A stretch of 13,327 bases of DNA from Zygnema cylindricum (GCA_037447655.1 JBBHKE010001854.1:46744-60070); one strand, 5' to 3'. Positions 1 to 7,997 are shown, counted from the stretch's first letter. Notes: a model not told the origin generated them from the letters alone. Program-made: numbers and translations.

Positions 1-189
1 CACTTTCTCATAATCACATTTACACTTTTATTCTTTCTCGTTAGTACACTGCCTATCTCTATTAGAGTTAACAATACTGGTTTGGACGGTGACTTTTTTA
101 TGCTTGAACTTACAAAATAGTTTCAATAACACTAAGGGAGTGGATTACAATCCATCGTGTCTCCCTACACTAAATTTGTGTTATGTATT

Positions 190-242
190 CTATTTTCACA
201 TTTACACTAATACTCTTTCACTCTAATAGCGATGGTCGGTGA
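190..242 (+). mobile_element. Degenerate right end of the TA-flanked MITE family
   Basis: The bases CTCTAATAGCGATGGTCGGT (221-240) match the right terminus of the TA-MITE at 11197-11748, where the same stretch reads CTCTAATAGCGATTGACGGT. The T-rich lead-in with 'acactaat' also resembles that copy. A related lead-in occurs near 14-45. No left terminus was found, so this is a remnant at most. Confidence 0.4.
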
Positions 243-1035
243 TGTCTTTTCTAGATATCCACTAAAACCGTTTTTTCACAATTTTCAAAGAAAGAATACT
301 TGAAGGTAGAAGAGAGAGTGGAGTATCTCTTGTTCTTCTTTTAAGCTTTCATTTTCTTTTCTCAATTTATGAGTGGGTCTGGTGATGAAATCGATGATGT
401 GTTCCAACTGGTTTTTTTGATGGTTTTTTTTTAAGGGCTTTTTAGGGTTCACGAAATCCAAATTGTCAAACACTCAAATGGTTGTTTCAACATTGAAACT
501 GACCATTCAAATGATGTGCCGAATTTTTTTTAGTAAAATTTGTGTAGTTGACAACGTATCTTAAATTGAAGGCTTGTTATGCATGTTGTAACTTAAAAAG
601 TATTTACGAAATACTTCGCACAAGTAGTACTGATTGTATTTAATTGTCTAAGTTGTGCTTTCAAGTTTTAATGTGTAAACATGAGTTCAAACTCGGTTTA
701 AACCACATGCGTTTTAGCTGGTCTGCAAAAAAGGAACGATACTGTTCCACCACTCACTGCATTTAATGTGGGTTTTGTTGTCATGTTATTTGCTATGATT
801 AGTTTGACAATTAGTATTTTCGATAGTCTTCTTCAAATCTTTGTTATGTATCAACGGAATCTCGTGATTCTTGCATAACTAGTAAATATAATCAATTCAT
901 AAAAAGTGTGGTTCTAATCTAGTTTTCAGCCTGATTAAAGTTGCTCCGATGTGGAAAAGTTGAAATCTATATTTAAATTTCTCACTTTTTTCAAGGTCTT
1001 ATATTATTCCTTATTTCTGGTTGGTCCTGTTTCAG
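243..1035. other. AT-rich DNA without a supported gene
   Basis: This is plain AT-rich sequence with short T and A runs. The only open frame of note is on the - strand at 285-475 and is listed separately. The final 35 bases are T-rich and end in TTTCAG, the probable splice acceptor of the exon that follows. No repeat, RNA gene or promoter signature stood out. Confidence 0.5.
285..475 (-). CDS. Possible coiled-coil-like exon, unproven
   Basis: A 62-codon - strand frame runs from about 475 to a TGA at 285-287. It is rich in Lys, Glu and Asn and contains HKLRKENESLKEEQEILH, which has a weak heptad-like spacing of leucines. There is no ATG; it begins after TTTGAG, a possible but weak acceptor. 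If spliced there, the first two bases complete a codon left open by the - strand exon ending at 3663, so the two could join in phase. That match has a one-in-three chance of arising by accident, and the intron would be about 3.2 kb. A chance open frame in AT-rich DNA is equally plausible. I do not recognise a family. Confidence 0.15.
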
Positions 1036-1212
1036 TGTTCTTCTGCCCTCTCTCTCGCCTCTAAAAGTGGTCGAAACAAGGAAGACAAGGAAAGTACGGA
1101 ACTTCCTCAACTTGCTTTACAAACAATTGAAAAAGAATACAAGAGTCACAATCCCGAAAAGTTAAAGATTGTCGTAGGTGCCTTAGAACAATTTGGCGTC
1201 TCATCTAGATAG
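1036..1212 (+). CDS. Probable terminal exon of an unidentified protein
   Basis: A pyrimidine-rich stretch ending CCTGTTTCAG (1026-1035) makes a good 3' splice site. The exon after it opens in phase 0 and encodes 58 residues before a TAG at 1210-1212. The peptide has a Ser-rich start, a charged middle (SGRNKEDKESTE), and a regular Leu/Ile/Val pattern near the end (LPQLALQTIEKEY, KLKIVVGALEQFGV) that would suit one or two amphipathic helices. Composition is more protein-like than neighbouring frames and codons are varied. No upstream exon is visible in the preceding kilobase, so only this end of the gene may lie in the window. The DNA after the stop is A-rich and holds an AATAAA at 1459-1464 that could serve as a poly(A) signal. 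I do not recognise the family. A pseudogene remnant is possible. Confidence 0.4.
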   Translation, partial: CSSALSLASKSGRNKEDKESTELPQLALQTIEKEYKSHNPEKLKIVVGALEQFGVSSR

Positions 1213-1470
1213 TCCGAAAAAAAGGAGAATCCAAAAAATTAAAAAACTTTGGCTACATTGGAAGTAGTTAAAGGAAGGATTAGACTTTCTGGAAATATCG
1301 TCTTATTGTTTTTGTATTGGTTTTCTTGATCGCGGAAGTGGAAACAAGAGAATTAGGGTTTTGGAGGACAAATTGAGTGTAGATCTGCTTAAGTATTGAG
1401 TTATGTTAGAGCCTACTGGTGGTCCAAGGTGGTTGTTGTAGGATAATCGCGATGTTTGAATAAAAATTTA
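1213..1470. other. Possible 3' untranslated region and intergenic DNA
   Basis: This AT-rich stretch follows the probable terminal exon and has no sustained open frame. AATAAA at 1459-1464 is the first canonical poly(A) hexamer downstream of the stop, so the untranslated region could run to about here. That assignment is inferred only from position. Confidence 0.25.
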
Positions 1471-1519
1471 ATGATGTTGATGGCAATGATGATGATGATG
1501 ATGTTTGTGATGGTGATGG
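1471..1519. repeat. GAT-rich trinucleotide tract
   Basis: An imperfect (ATG/GAT)n run with a pure core near 1486-1503 and interruptions on both sides. It is a simple-sequence repeat. Confidence 0.8.
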
Positions 1520-1593
1520 AAACATAATAATGACGATTATTGGAAAGTGGATCTTGTTAGTAATTCAAAAGGTGAAATATTATGACGACGATG

Positions 1594-1690
1594 ATTGAAA
1601 ATTTGAAACTTGACACTGATTGAAAAGTTGGAACGTGATGTGACCCTGATTGAAAAGTTGAAACGTGATGTGACCCTGATTAAAAAGTTA
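1594..1690. repeat. 30-bp tandem repeat
   Basis: Two near-identical 30-bp units lie at 1619-1648 and 1649-1678, each starting ATTGAAAAGTTG and ending GTGACCCTG, with one mismatch between them. A diverged 25-bp unit precedes them at 1594-1618 and a partial unit follows at 1679-1690. Confidence 0.85.
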
Positions 1691-1694
1691 TATT

Positions 1695-1750
1695 GTGAGT
1701 AGTAATGTTAGTAAAATTACTATTTAATTAGTGAGTAGTAATGTTACTAA
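1695..1750. repeat. 36-bp spaced direct duplication
   Basis: GTGAGTAGTAATGTTA followed by one variable base and TAAA occurs at 1695-1714 and again at 1731-1750, offset by 36 bp. It directly follows the 30-bp repeat and may be part of the same slippage-prone patch. Confidence 0.7.
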
Positions 1751-2586
1751 ATTTCAGCTATGAGTCGACTAAAAGGAGTTATAGTCTTGGTCTATTTATT
1801 ATGACAATATGTAGCGTAGATTTGCCCTAATTATTAATTTTCCTGTTAACTTCATCATTTTTAGATTCAGGAGTACTATTCCTAGTGTGCTTTAGCCTCT
1901 TGAGTTGTAAAGTTTATTCACCTATGCTACTGGAATATCGGCAGAAAGTTACCAAAATTCCCTGGTAAACTTATTTCTTTGTTAAAATTAAATAAATAAG
2001 AGGAATACAAAAACAATATTATACTGCAGAAGTTAATTAACTACTATTTCATATTGTTAAAATTTGAAGCACTCCATCATCGTCCACTTGTTCTATAACT
2101 TAGTTGTGTGAGTAAAGACATTATCCGGTATGAAGTTAAGGTTAAACTCCATTTTTTTCTCAGTTAAACACATGGACAGATAGGTGGGGTTGAATTATCG
2201 AACAAGAAAACCAGAGCTTTAAAACCTTTGTACAAAAGCTCTTTCACTATCCACTGTGCTCTAATTGTATGAAGGTGTGAATTTATCAACAAATTGGCCA
2301 TTTCTGTGCATTTTGAGAAAATTCTAAAAAGGTTAATCACCAATTAACACAAAATCAACACTTAATCAACACTTTTTATCTCCTCGCGACGGTTTTCTTT
2401 GACTTTCCACATACTTTCGGATAGAAAAACTGAATGGATCAACAAACGATAACGATAAAACAATGTTCTAAGTTTCTTTTTCTTTTTTACCTCATTTAAG
2501 TGACTCAAAAGGATTCCTACTCATATGGAACTATTCTCTAGTGCTAATATAATGCCAGAAAGCAAAAAATCAGTCATCTGACGGAA
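1751..2586. other. AT-rich DNA, no feature recognised
   Basis: I found no supported exon, terminal inverted repeat or RNA gene. A small run of AACAC/AATCAAC repeats lies near 2328-2372 and several short T-runs are present. Nothing else stood out. Confidence 0.5.
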
Positions 2587-2700
2587 TGTACAACCGAATG
2601 TACATTATCTCTTTTAAACATGCTACTTCAGATTTTCTACTTCCGTTCGGACTGAAAGGTTGTACAAATGTACAATTAGTACAAACCACACTATTTAATT
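2587..2700. repeat. TGTAC-rich patch with the CACACTATTTAA motif
   Basis: TGTACAACC near 2587 is answered by GGTTGTACA near 2659, giving a short inverted repeat. The patch ends in ACCACACTATTTAA (about 2685-2698), the same string that closes the hairpin block inside the TA-MITEs at 8867-8875 and 10723-10736. It may be a decayed MITE fragment, but no MITE terminus was found. Confidence 0.35.
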
Positions 2701-2808
2701 GTCATAGGAAACAGGAGATTTGAGTGGATATTCGCTAAACAACGTATTCTCCTTCTTGTGACTGTTGTTCACACTATTTACACCAGTGACAAAAATAAAA
2801 TTTCACGC

Positions 2809-2922
2809 GTCCACACTATTGTTACCCACACTATTTATGGTAGATACAATTGTGACCCTTCATATGTCCACATTACTGTTATCCACACTATTTCTGGTAG
2901 AGAAAATAGTGACCCTTCATCC
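2809..2922. repeat. 57-bp tandem repeat, two units
   Basis: Two units of 57 bp start with GTCCACA at 2809 and 2866. Each contains CCACACTATTT and ends GTGACCCTTCAT. A degenerate third unit lies upstream at 2767-2808 with another CACACTATTT. Because 57 is a multiple of three, the + strand stays open and reads as 19-residue repeats rich in Leu and Thr. That frame has no other coding support and I regard it as a by-product of the repeat. Confidence 0.75.
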
Positions 2923-2970
2923 GTATGAAACGCATACCATGTTCCGTGAGGGCCTCCTGAATTTTGTTTA

Positions 2971-3242
2971 AAAAATTATTCTAACAAATCGGTTTTAGAA
3001 GTACAAATTCAAAAACGGAAAAAAAAAAAGGATAGGAGAAATCAACTTGCATTTCGTCCAAATGTGACATAACCACCATCTTCTGCACAAACAATTTGAA
3101 TAAAAAAAAAAAAAAAATTGAAAACAAAATGAGTGTTTCGAGAAATAAAAAAAAATAGCACATAAAATACAAAATCACACCCGAAAAGGTGCTCTACTAC
3201 TAGGTTTACTCTCCGAGGATTATATTTCAGAGCGATTAAAGG
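2971..3242. other. A-rich low-complexity stretch
   Basis: Several long A runs occur, including ten or more A's near 3018-3028 and about 16 near 3102-3117. The Phe-rich frame on the - strand is simply poly(A) read backwards. No gene is supported. Confidence 0.6.
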
Positions 3243-3268
3243 GAGAGAGAGAGAGAGAGAGAGAGAGA
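3243..3268. repeat. (GA)n microsatellite
   Basis: A pure run of GA dinucleotides, about 13 units, immediately left of the telomere-like repeats. Confidence 0.9.
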
Positions 3269-3302
3269 ATCATCTCTGAGAAACGAGCTTAAAAACCATC
3301 AA

Positions 3303-3602
3303 ACCCTAAAAAATTCATACTTAAAACCCTCAACCCCTACATCCCTAAAACCCTTACAACCCTAAAACCTTAAACCCTTAAAAACCGGAAACCCTAACCG
3401 TACAGTACCTCACCTACCACTTTCTTCCTCATCCAGGTCTCCGTAGCCATTCCCGCAAACCCTAATACCTTAAACTCCCTCCAAGCTCTAAGACCATAAC
3501 CGTACTGTACCGTATTAAACTCGTATTAAACTCGCATAAACTCGTATCATATCGTACAACGCTGTACCAAACCCTAAGCCCTGTAATCCTCAAAACCCTA
3601 AC
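3303..3602. repeat. Degenerate CCCTAA interstitial telomere-like repeats
   Basis: More than ten copies of CCCTAA/CCCTTA variants are scattered at irregular 8-20 bp intervals, mainly at 3303-3398 and 3457-3602, mixed with CCGTAC/CGTACTGTAC strings. All point the same way (C-rich on +). Spacing is too irregular for an active telomere. They lie on the intron side of the - strand exon at 3663-3912. Confidence 0.6.
3413..3456 (-). pseudogene. Duplicated exon 3' end with its own donor
   Basis: This 44-bp stretch matches 3663-3707, the end of the - strand exon. Both copies read AGMATETWMRKKV on the - strand. Here the last codon is GTA instead of GAA and the donor reads GTAG|GTGAGG, close to consensus. 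Five of the six coding differences are silent on -. No clear acceptor precedes it and the frame is not joined to the main exon. It could be an alternative exon or, more simply, a decaying partial duplication. Confidence 0.4.
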
Positions 3603-3659
3603 CGTACCGTACCGTGCCGTGACGTGCCGTGACGTGCCGTACTGTATTGTACGGAAACG
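3600..3659. repeat. CCGTACCGT / CCGTGACGTG microsatellite
   Basis: CCGTA units (three copies from 3602) pass into CCGTGACGTG units (about 2.5 copies) and then a degenerate CGTAC tail. If the - strand exon is real, this lies just inside its first intron. Confidence 0.75.
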
Positions 3660-3662
3660 TAC

Positions 3663-3912
3663 CTTCCACTTTCTTCCGCATCCAGGTTTCGGTCGCCATT
3701 CCTGCCAAAATTCCCGCCAAAACTATGGCGGAATATTTGGCGGCGGTAAAAGGGAAGCTTCTCCGAGGAAGAAAGTACACTTCTGGCGCCTCTCGGAACC
3801 TCTTTTTTAATAAAGAGGGTTCAGAAGAAGAACCTCCCCCGGATGCCGACAAGTTTTTTTCGTACAGTGAATGTACGGGAGGCCACAGGTCTTTCGAAGA
3901 AGAATCGTCCAT
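3663..3912 (-). CDS. Probable first exon of a single-pass membrane protein
   Basis: An ATG at 3912-3910 opens an 83-codon - strand frame that ends at a strong splice donor, GGAAG|GTACGT, at 3663/3662. Residues 1-30 are Ser/Gly-rich and acidic (LSASGGGSSSEPS at 21-33). Residues 34-52 are basic (LLKKR, LPRRS). Residues 60-77 form a hydrophobic segment, YSAIVLAGILAGMATETW, followed by basic MRKKV, which would suit a single membrane helix with its N-terminus lumenal or intermembrane and its C-terminus on the other side. The last 13 codons and the donor are duplicated at 3413-3456, where most differences are silent. A + strand frame overlaps, starting at an ATG with good context (3725), and a pyrimidine tract ending CATCCAG could be a + acceptor, so strand is not certain. 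The AGG/CGG change, silent only on -, favours this strand. I do not recognise the family. Confidence 0.4.
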
Positions 3913-3934
3913 GAGAGAGTTGCCGGGAATAGGC

Positions 3935-4213
3935 TTAGGGTTCAGATTTTAGGGTTAGGGTTTAGGGTTTTAGAACGTACGATAAAAGTTTAGGGTTTCG
4001 GGTTTAGGGTGACGGGCGACGGAGGGGAAAGAAAACGACAGAAGTTGGTACGAGATGGTACGGAAGTTATTTTAGGGTTCAGATTTTAGGGTTAGGGTTT
4101 TTACTTTTTAGGACATACGATAAAAGTTAAGGGTTGAGGGTTTGGAGTTTCAGGATTCGGGCGACGGAGGAGGAAGAAAACGACAGAAGGTGGTACGAGA
4201 TGGTACGGAATTT
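3935..4213. repeat. 137-bp tandem duplication rich in TTTAGGG
   Basis: Copy one (3935-4066) and copy two (4072-4213) both run TTAGGGTTCAGATTTTAGGG, then GGGTT-type repeats, then TACGATAAAAGTT, GGGCGACGGAGG, AAAACGACAGAAG and GGTACGAGATGGTACGGAA. The G-rich strand is on +, opposite to the CCCTAA repeats left of the exon. If the - strand exon is real, this would be its promoter or leader region. Confidence 0.8.
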
Positions 4214-4792
4214 GGTGACGCGACACAAACTCTGAAATGAGTTACGGGAGAATAAATATCGGCGAATCGGTGAGGTAAAGAAATCGGTGAGGTGAAGTTT
4301 CAAAAGAGTGTCACGTCACGCAGTCACGTCAGACAAAATAGTGGTGACTTTCGGTTTTGTTAGAGTTGCACGTGCCTGCGTGAAAGTCATTGCAAAAAAT
4401 TCTGCGCAAGCGACAAAAATAGTGGACGCCAAATGTTTTGCCGCCTGAAATTCGTGCGCACGTAATACCGATTACGATTTGCTGAGTAGTTTTTTAGTTG
4501 GCCCTTGTCACACGAAGTTAATGTATTGAAGTATTTTACTACTATTATTTTTTTTTTCATACGTAATTGTTCTTCTATTGGTCCCCACTATTTCCTGACC
4601 GGTTTCTCCTTTTTTCGGACGTTCTGCCCGTGGCAGAAATGTTTCGGGATTTGTTTTTCACCCTAGAAGTGTACTGTACCCTAGTACAGTAAAGTACATT
4701 TAAGTACAGCTATATTATATAATGGTTGTGTAAACTTATCGCTCAAAAAAAAAAATGACGTCGATGTTTGAAAAGCCTGCGATACTCAATGC
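4214..4792. other. Intergenic DNA with small repeats and hairpins
   Basis: No gene is supported. AATCGGTGAGGT(A/G)AAG is repeated at 4265-4280 and 4282-4297. ACGTCA-type strings cluster near 4312-4330 (TCACGTCACGCAGTCACGTC). TTCTGCC-CGT-GGCAGAA at 4622-4638 is a perfect 7-bp stem with a 3-nt loop. ACTGTAC/GTACAGT at 4673-4690 is a short inverted repeat in a TGTAC-rich patch. Confidence 0.5.
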
Positions 4793-4977
4793 TAGTGTTG
4801 GGTATCGAGGACCTTTTTCCGATATTCGATATATATCGAATTTCAGGTACCCGATAAGCGATATATCGCTTCGATATATCGAACACCAAATTATTGTCGA
4901 TATATCGCCAATATATCGTATCGCCAATATATCGAGGCATTTAAATTATTATTTTTTTTCCCCAATTTTTTTTTTCA

Positions 4978-5021
<44 letters not shown>

Positions 5022-5235
5022 GGGGGGGGGGGGGGGAGGTAACCGTACGATTTTCCTTATGATTTTCCCTACGAGTTTCCGTACTAGGACTGTACGGACA
5101 CCCAGTTTTTGCGATATATATCGCGATAATTTATGTTGGTCCCGGTACGATATATCGAGGAATCTGCTCGATCGATATTCGATATATCGAATATCGAAAT
5201 TATCGCGATATGAGTTTACCCGATACCCAACACTA
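4793..5235. mobile_element. hAT-like MITE with GATATATCG repeats
   Basis: The left end TAGTGTTGGGTATCG (4793-4807) is mirrored at the right end by CGATACCCAACACTA (5221-5235), a 15-bp perfect inverted repeat of the TAGNG type seen in hAT transposons. The flanking octamers CTCAATGC and CTAAATGT agree at 6 of 8 positions, consistent with an old 8-bp target duplication. The interior is dense in self-complementary CGATATATCG motifs. There is no transposase, so it would be non-autonomous. A homopolymer C/G junction interrupts the middle. Confidence 0.7.
4980..5036. repeat. Poly(C) joined directly to poly(G)
   Basis: Forty C's (4980-5019) are followed without a break by seventeen G's (5020-5036). 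It could fold as a G:C hairpin. It may instead be an assembly artefact, but the inverted ends and near-matching octamers of the surrounding hAT-like element argue that the two sides really belong together. Confidence 0.9.
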
Positions 5236-5247
5236 CTAAATGTGCTA

Positions 5248-5782
5248 CACCGCCAATCGCTATTAGCGTAGAAGTTTCTTTAGCGTATATGAAAAATTAC
5301 CGTGGTTTACGCTAATTACGAATTTGAAAATTTTCAAAAAAAACATACATTCTAATTGTTTATAAAAAATAAATGTCGGTCGCAAACATGCTTACACTAA
5401 TATAGGTATTCGTACAAAATTTGACAAATCGTACACAAATCGTACGTTCACACAGTCGAAACGTGGTTGCTGGACGAATATGTGCGAACGTGATATTTTA
5501 CAACCCAATTAGACCCCCTTTTTAGAGCGCACATTCTCATGCGTCCGCGGCTACTAAAACTCATTAATTATACTTTTTCACTTAAAAGGTACAATTCTGT
5601 ATGGCCGACACTGTCCGTACACCACACCAATTAACTGATGGCATACTACCATTTTGTACGGTACTAAAAAATTACCCTAAATAGAGTAAAGAAAAAAATA
5701 GAATGAACTACGCTAATGGAGAATAAAAAAAAAAAAAGCGGGACAGAATTAGCGTACACAACGCTAATAGCGATTGGCGGTG
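5248..5782 (+). mobile_element. TA-flanked MITE, full-length copy
   Basis: The element is 535 bp, begins CACCGCCAATCGCTATTAGC and ends with the reverse complement GCTAATAGCGATTGGCGGTG. TA flanks both ends (5246-5247, 5783-5784), as expected for Tc1/mariner-type insertion. Inside are the 23-bp GTAC dyad motif (5412-5434), GCGCACATTCTCATGCGTCC near 5527, and the twin-hairpin block near 5570-5630. A nearly identical copy lies in inverted orientation at 12784-13327. No transposase is encoded. The superfamily is inferred only from the TA flanks. Confidence 0.85.
5412..5434 (+). other. 23-bp GTAC dyad motif, MITE copy 1
   Basis: The site starts and ends with GTAC and carries the dyad ATTTG-A-CAAAT in its centre. 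The same 23-bp layout occurs in MITE copies at 7829-7851, 10103-10125, 10565-10587, 11540-11562 (reverse) and about 13137-13159 (reverse). It looks like a protein-binding site kept inside the family. Confidence 0.6.
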
Positions 5783-5784
5783 TA

Positions 5785-6000
5785 CCTACGCGCAGCCATT
5801 TTATTTACATGTGGTTGCCGCAGTTTTGTTACGGTAAACTTGCGCCGGCCGTGTGAATTGTTTTGTTTTTATGACGGTCGACGTTCGCAAGCGCGACACT
5901 TTTTTAACCGTCGTTACAATATTTCGCCAGTCAAAGTTGTTCGACGGAAAGGTTCGTAACTTGTACTAAACTGTACTTCAAATGTACAATTTTTGACAAA
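5785..6000. other. Unassigned spacer between two MITEs
   Basis: This 216-bp stretch has more G+C than its neighbours and no similarity to the MITE interiors, apart from TGTACAATTTTTGACAAA next to the following element. Its + strand frame has no start or homology that I recognise. Confidence 0.4.
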
Positions 6001-6120
6001 TACACCGTGAATCGCTATTAGCGGAATGAAATAGATAGCGTAATGAAACAATTATTGTTATTTACACTAATTGGGAATTTCAATTTTTTCCAAAAAAACA
6101 TTTATTATAATTTATCATTA

Positions 6121-6998
6121 AGGGTGGCGTTCCATCAGACGAAAAGTGAGGTTGTTTACAAAAATCCGGACCTATCCGTACTATGTTGTACCTCTTATTT
6201 TGTTTTTATACGTGAACAACATTACAGAGAATCTTGCCAATATTCTCCAAAGGTGTGGGAGGTAACAATGACTGTTCGATGTTTTTTCGCGAAGCATTCG
6301 CTTCGAAAGTTTTTGTAAATGGAGGTACATCACCATTTACAGAAAAAAATGAGCCGCGACACGTTGGATAATGAATGTACGTGTCACGACGGCAAACCAA
6401 CGGAAATTGAAAAATTTCGCACATGATATATGCATTCAAAAATTCAACGGCAATCACGAAAGTGATCTTGTAACGAGCTTTCGTCGCACTATTTTTGTTA
6501 CCGGCCATTCGTCACACTATTTGTGGAAGCGCTCATTCGTCACGCGAAAAAGCAGAAACCCTAATAATAATGAGCTGGCATCTGAAAAGCGTTTGCAAAG
6601 AGTACAAAATGTGCGTGGTACGATACCCTGGTCCGCAAGTACATGGTATGCAAATGATAGTGTTGGATATCGAGGACCACTTGCCGATATTCGATATGTA
6701 CCGAATTTTAGGTATCCGATAATCGATATATCGCCCCAATATATCGATTATCGAAATATCGCCGATATATCGTATCGACGATATATCGAGGCATTTAAAA
6801 TGAAAAAAAAATGAAAATTTTCACGTCTCCAAAGTCACTTGCCTTCGGACAAGTTACCTCCCATAACTTTGGAGAATATTGGCAAGATAATCTGTAATGT
6901 TGTTCCCTTATAAAAACAAAATAAGAGGTACGGCGTATTACGGATAGGTCCGGATTTATGTAAACAACCTCACTTTTCGTCTAATGGAACGCCACCCT
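6121..6998. mobile_element. Foldback element with 146-bp inverted arms
   Basis: The left arm (6121-6266) and right arm (6853-6998) are equal in length and by eye about 90% identical as inverted copies, from AGGGTGGCGTTCCAT inward to GGAGGTAAC. The centre contains a hairpin TGTAAATGG/CCATTTACA (6314-6341), three TTCGTC-A/G-C units at about 6479-6540, and part of a hAT-like MITE. I found no convincing target duplication (left flank ATCATTA, right flank GATTGG). There is no transposase frame. It sits inside the TA-MITE at 6003-8143. Confidence 0.8.
6658..6800. mobile_element. Partial hAT-like GATATATCG MITE
   Basis: TAGTGTTGGATATCGAGGAC (6658-6677) matches the left end of the element at 4793, and similarity continues through TTCGATAT, GGTA(C/T)CCGATAA and repeated ATATATCG motifs to ATATATCGAGGCATTTAAA. 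That corresponds to the left third of the longer copy. No CACTA-type right end follows, so it is truncated. It lies between the arms of the foldback element. Confidence 0.7.
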
Positions 6999-7051
6999 GA
7001 TTGGTAAAAAAAAACATTAAAAAAAAATATAAATATACTAATTAATCACTT

Positions 7052-7758
7052 AGGGTGGACTTCCATTAGGCGTCTCAGTAATTGTACTGGAAATTTTACT
7101 AACAGGCGTGCCTTCCATTAGGTCGCGACAGTAAACTACTTTTTATTTGCGTGGCTCATTCTGGTTGTAACACGTAAGCTAATACTAGATGAATAAAATC
7201 TTGAAAGAATCTTAGAATGCAAAGTTTGAACGCAATATCTATAGGATCGGAGGTAATATCTGTACCCACGGAGGAAATATCTATACCGTCAGAGGTAATT
7301 AATGACTCGTACATATGGCATTAAATGCACTACCCAAAATTTCAAAACGCAACGACAAAAAGGTGGCGGCAAACTTTGATGGTTGGAGCGTGACGGGCTA
7401 ATTTCGGCAAATTCGTAGCCACCCTGGCGGAATGCACATGGCATTTGAGACGTGTACGCACATATGCGGGCGCTCCTCATGGATTTATTTTTACCTTTTT
7501 CACGCGGCCTATTTTTACACGTTTTGTATTCGAGAACTGTCCTCCCTGTGCACGGTCTTAACAAACTGTAGGGTTGGTGACGTGGCGTCTCGGATAAAAA
7601 GTGTAAGAGAATCCGACGGTGCGAAATTACGCCTACAACATTGGACATTTTTCTGTAATGTTGTTTTCCTTGGAAAAAACAAATCTTTACAAACCTATAC
7701 GAAACAGTACGACTGTCAGTAAAAAAACCCTACTTTTTCGCTAATGGAAGTCCACCCT
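7052..7758. mobile_element. Second foldback-family element
   Basis: The ends AGGGTGGACTTCCATTAG and CTAATGGAAGTCCACCCT form an inverted repeat. Near the right end TCTGTAATGTTGTT and the following A-rich stretch match the right arm of the element at 6121-6998, so both belong to one family. The left end is partly duplicated: 7053-7083 and about 7106-7134 share the TTCCATTAGG core. A 21-bp tandem repeat lies inside. The open frames on both strands overlap each other and show no recognisable domain. Confidence 0.7.
7228..7311. repeat. 21-bp tandem repeat, about four units
   Basis: Units start at 7228, 7249, 7270 and 7291. The middle two read GGAGG(T/A)AATATCT(G/A)TACC plus three variable bases. 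The outer units are more diverged. The array is inside the foldback element at 7052-7758. Confidence 0.7.
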
Positions 7759-7933
7759 AACTCTAATTTGGGGTTTTTTCAAATAATAAATGCCCCCCGT
7801 GATGATGTCTACACCAACATATGTATCTGTACAAAATCTGACAATTCGTACGTTAAAATCTAAATATTTGAGTTTACGTCTTTTTTTCCCACCGCACATT
7901 CACATGCGTGCGCAATTACATTAAATGACTTTT

Positions 7934-7997
7934 TGTACATTTTTTTTTCAAAAATTACATTTTGGTACGAACAAACCTTGTTCGTACACCACAATAT
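7934..7997 (+). other. Twin-hairpin block in the interrupted MITE
   Basis: The second hairpin is perfect here: GTACGAACAA (7965-7974), loop ACC, TTGTTCGTAC (7978-7987). It is followed by ACACCACAATAT, the local version of the shared ACCACACTATTT motif. In other copies the stem has different bases (GTACGG/CCGTAC) in the same position but still pairs. Confidence 0.6.

Noticed and set aside
2765-2971. Repeat protein with 19-residue units
   Set aside because: The open frame follows from a 57-bp tandem repeat, a multiple of three. No start context, splice site or family resemblance supports a gene.
3629-3952. 107-codon + strand frame overlapping the - strand exon
   Set aside because: Its ATG at 3725 has good context, but its C-terminus is read through TTAGGG-type repeats, no donor is convincing, and the AGG/CGG difference in the duplicated segment is silent only on the - strand. 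Kept as an alternative, not as the call.
3303-4165. True telomere or chromosome end
   Set aside because: The units are irregular and degenerate and unique DNA continues on both sides, so these are interstitial repeats.
4755-5042. 95-codon + strand frame with a poly-Pro/poly-Gly tail
   Set aside because: It is the translation of ATATATCG repeats and a C/G homopolymer.
6371-6814. 147-codon + strand frame, the longest in the window
   Set aside because: It runs from the foldback interior straight into the GATATATCG hAT-like piece, where it reads Tyr/Arg/Ile-rich repeats. It spans two unrelated transposons, so it is a chance frame.
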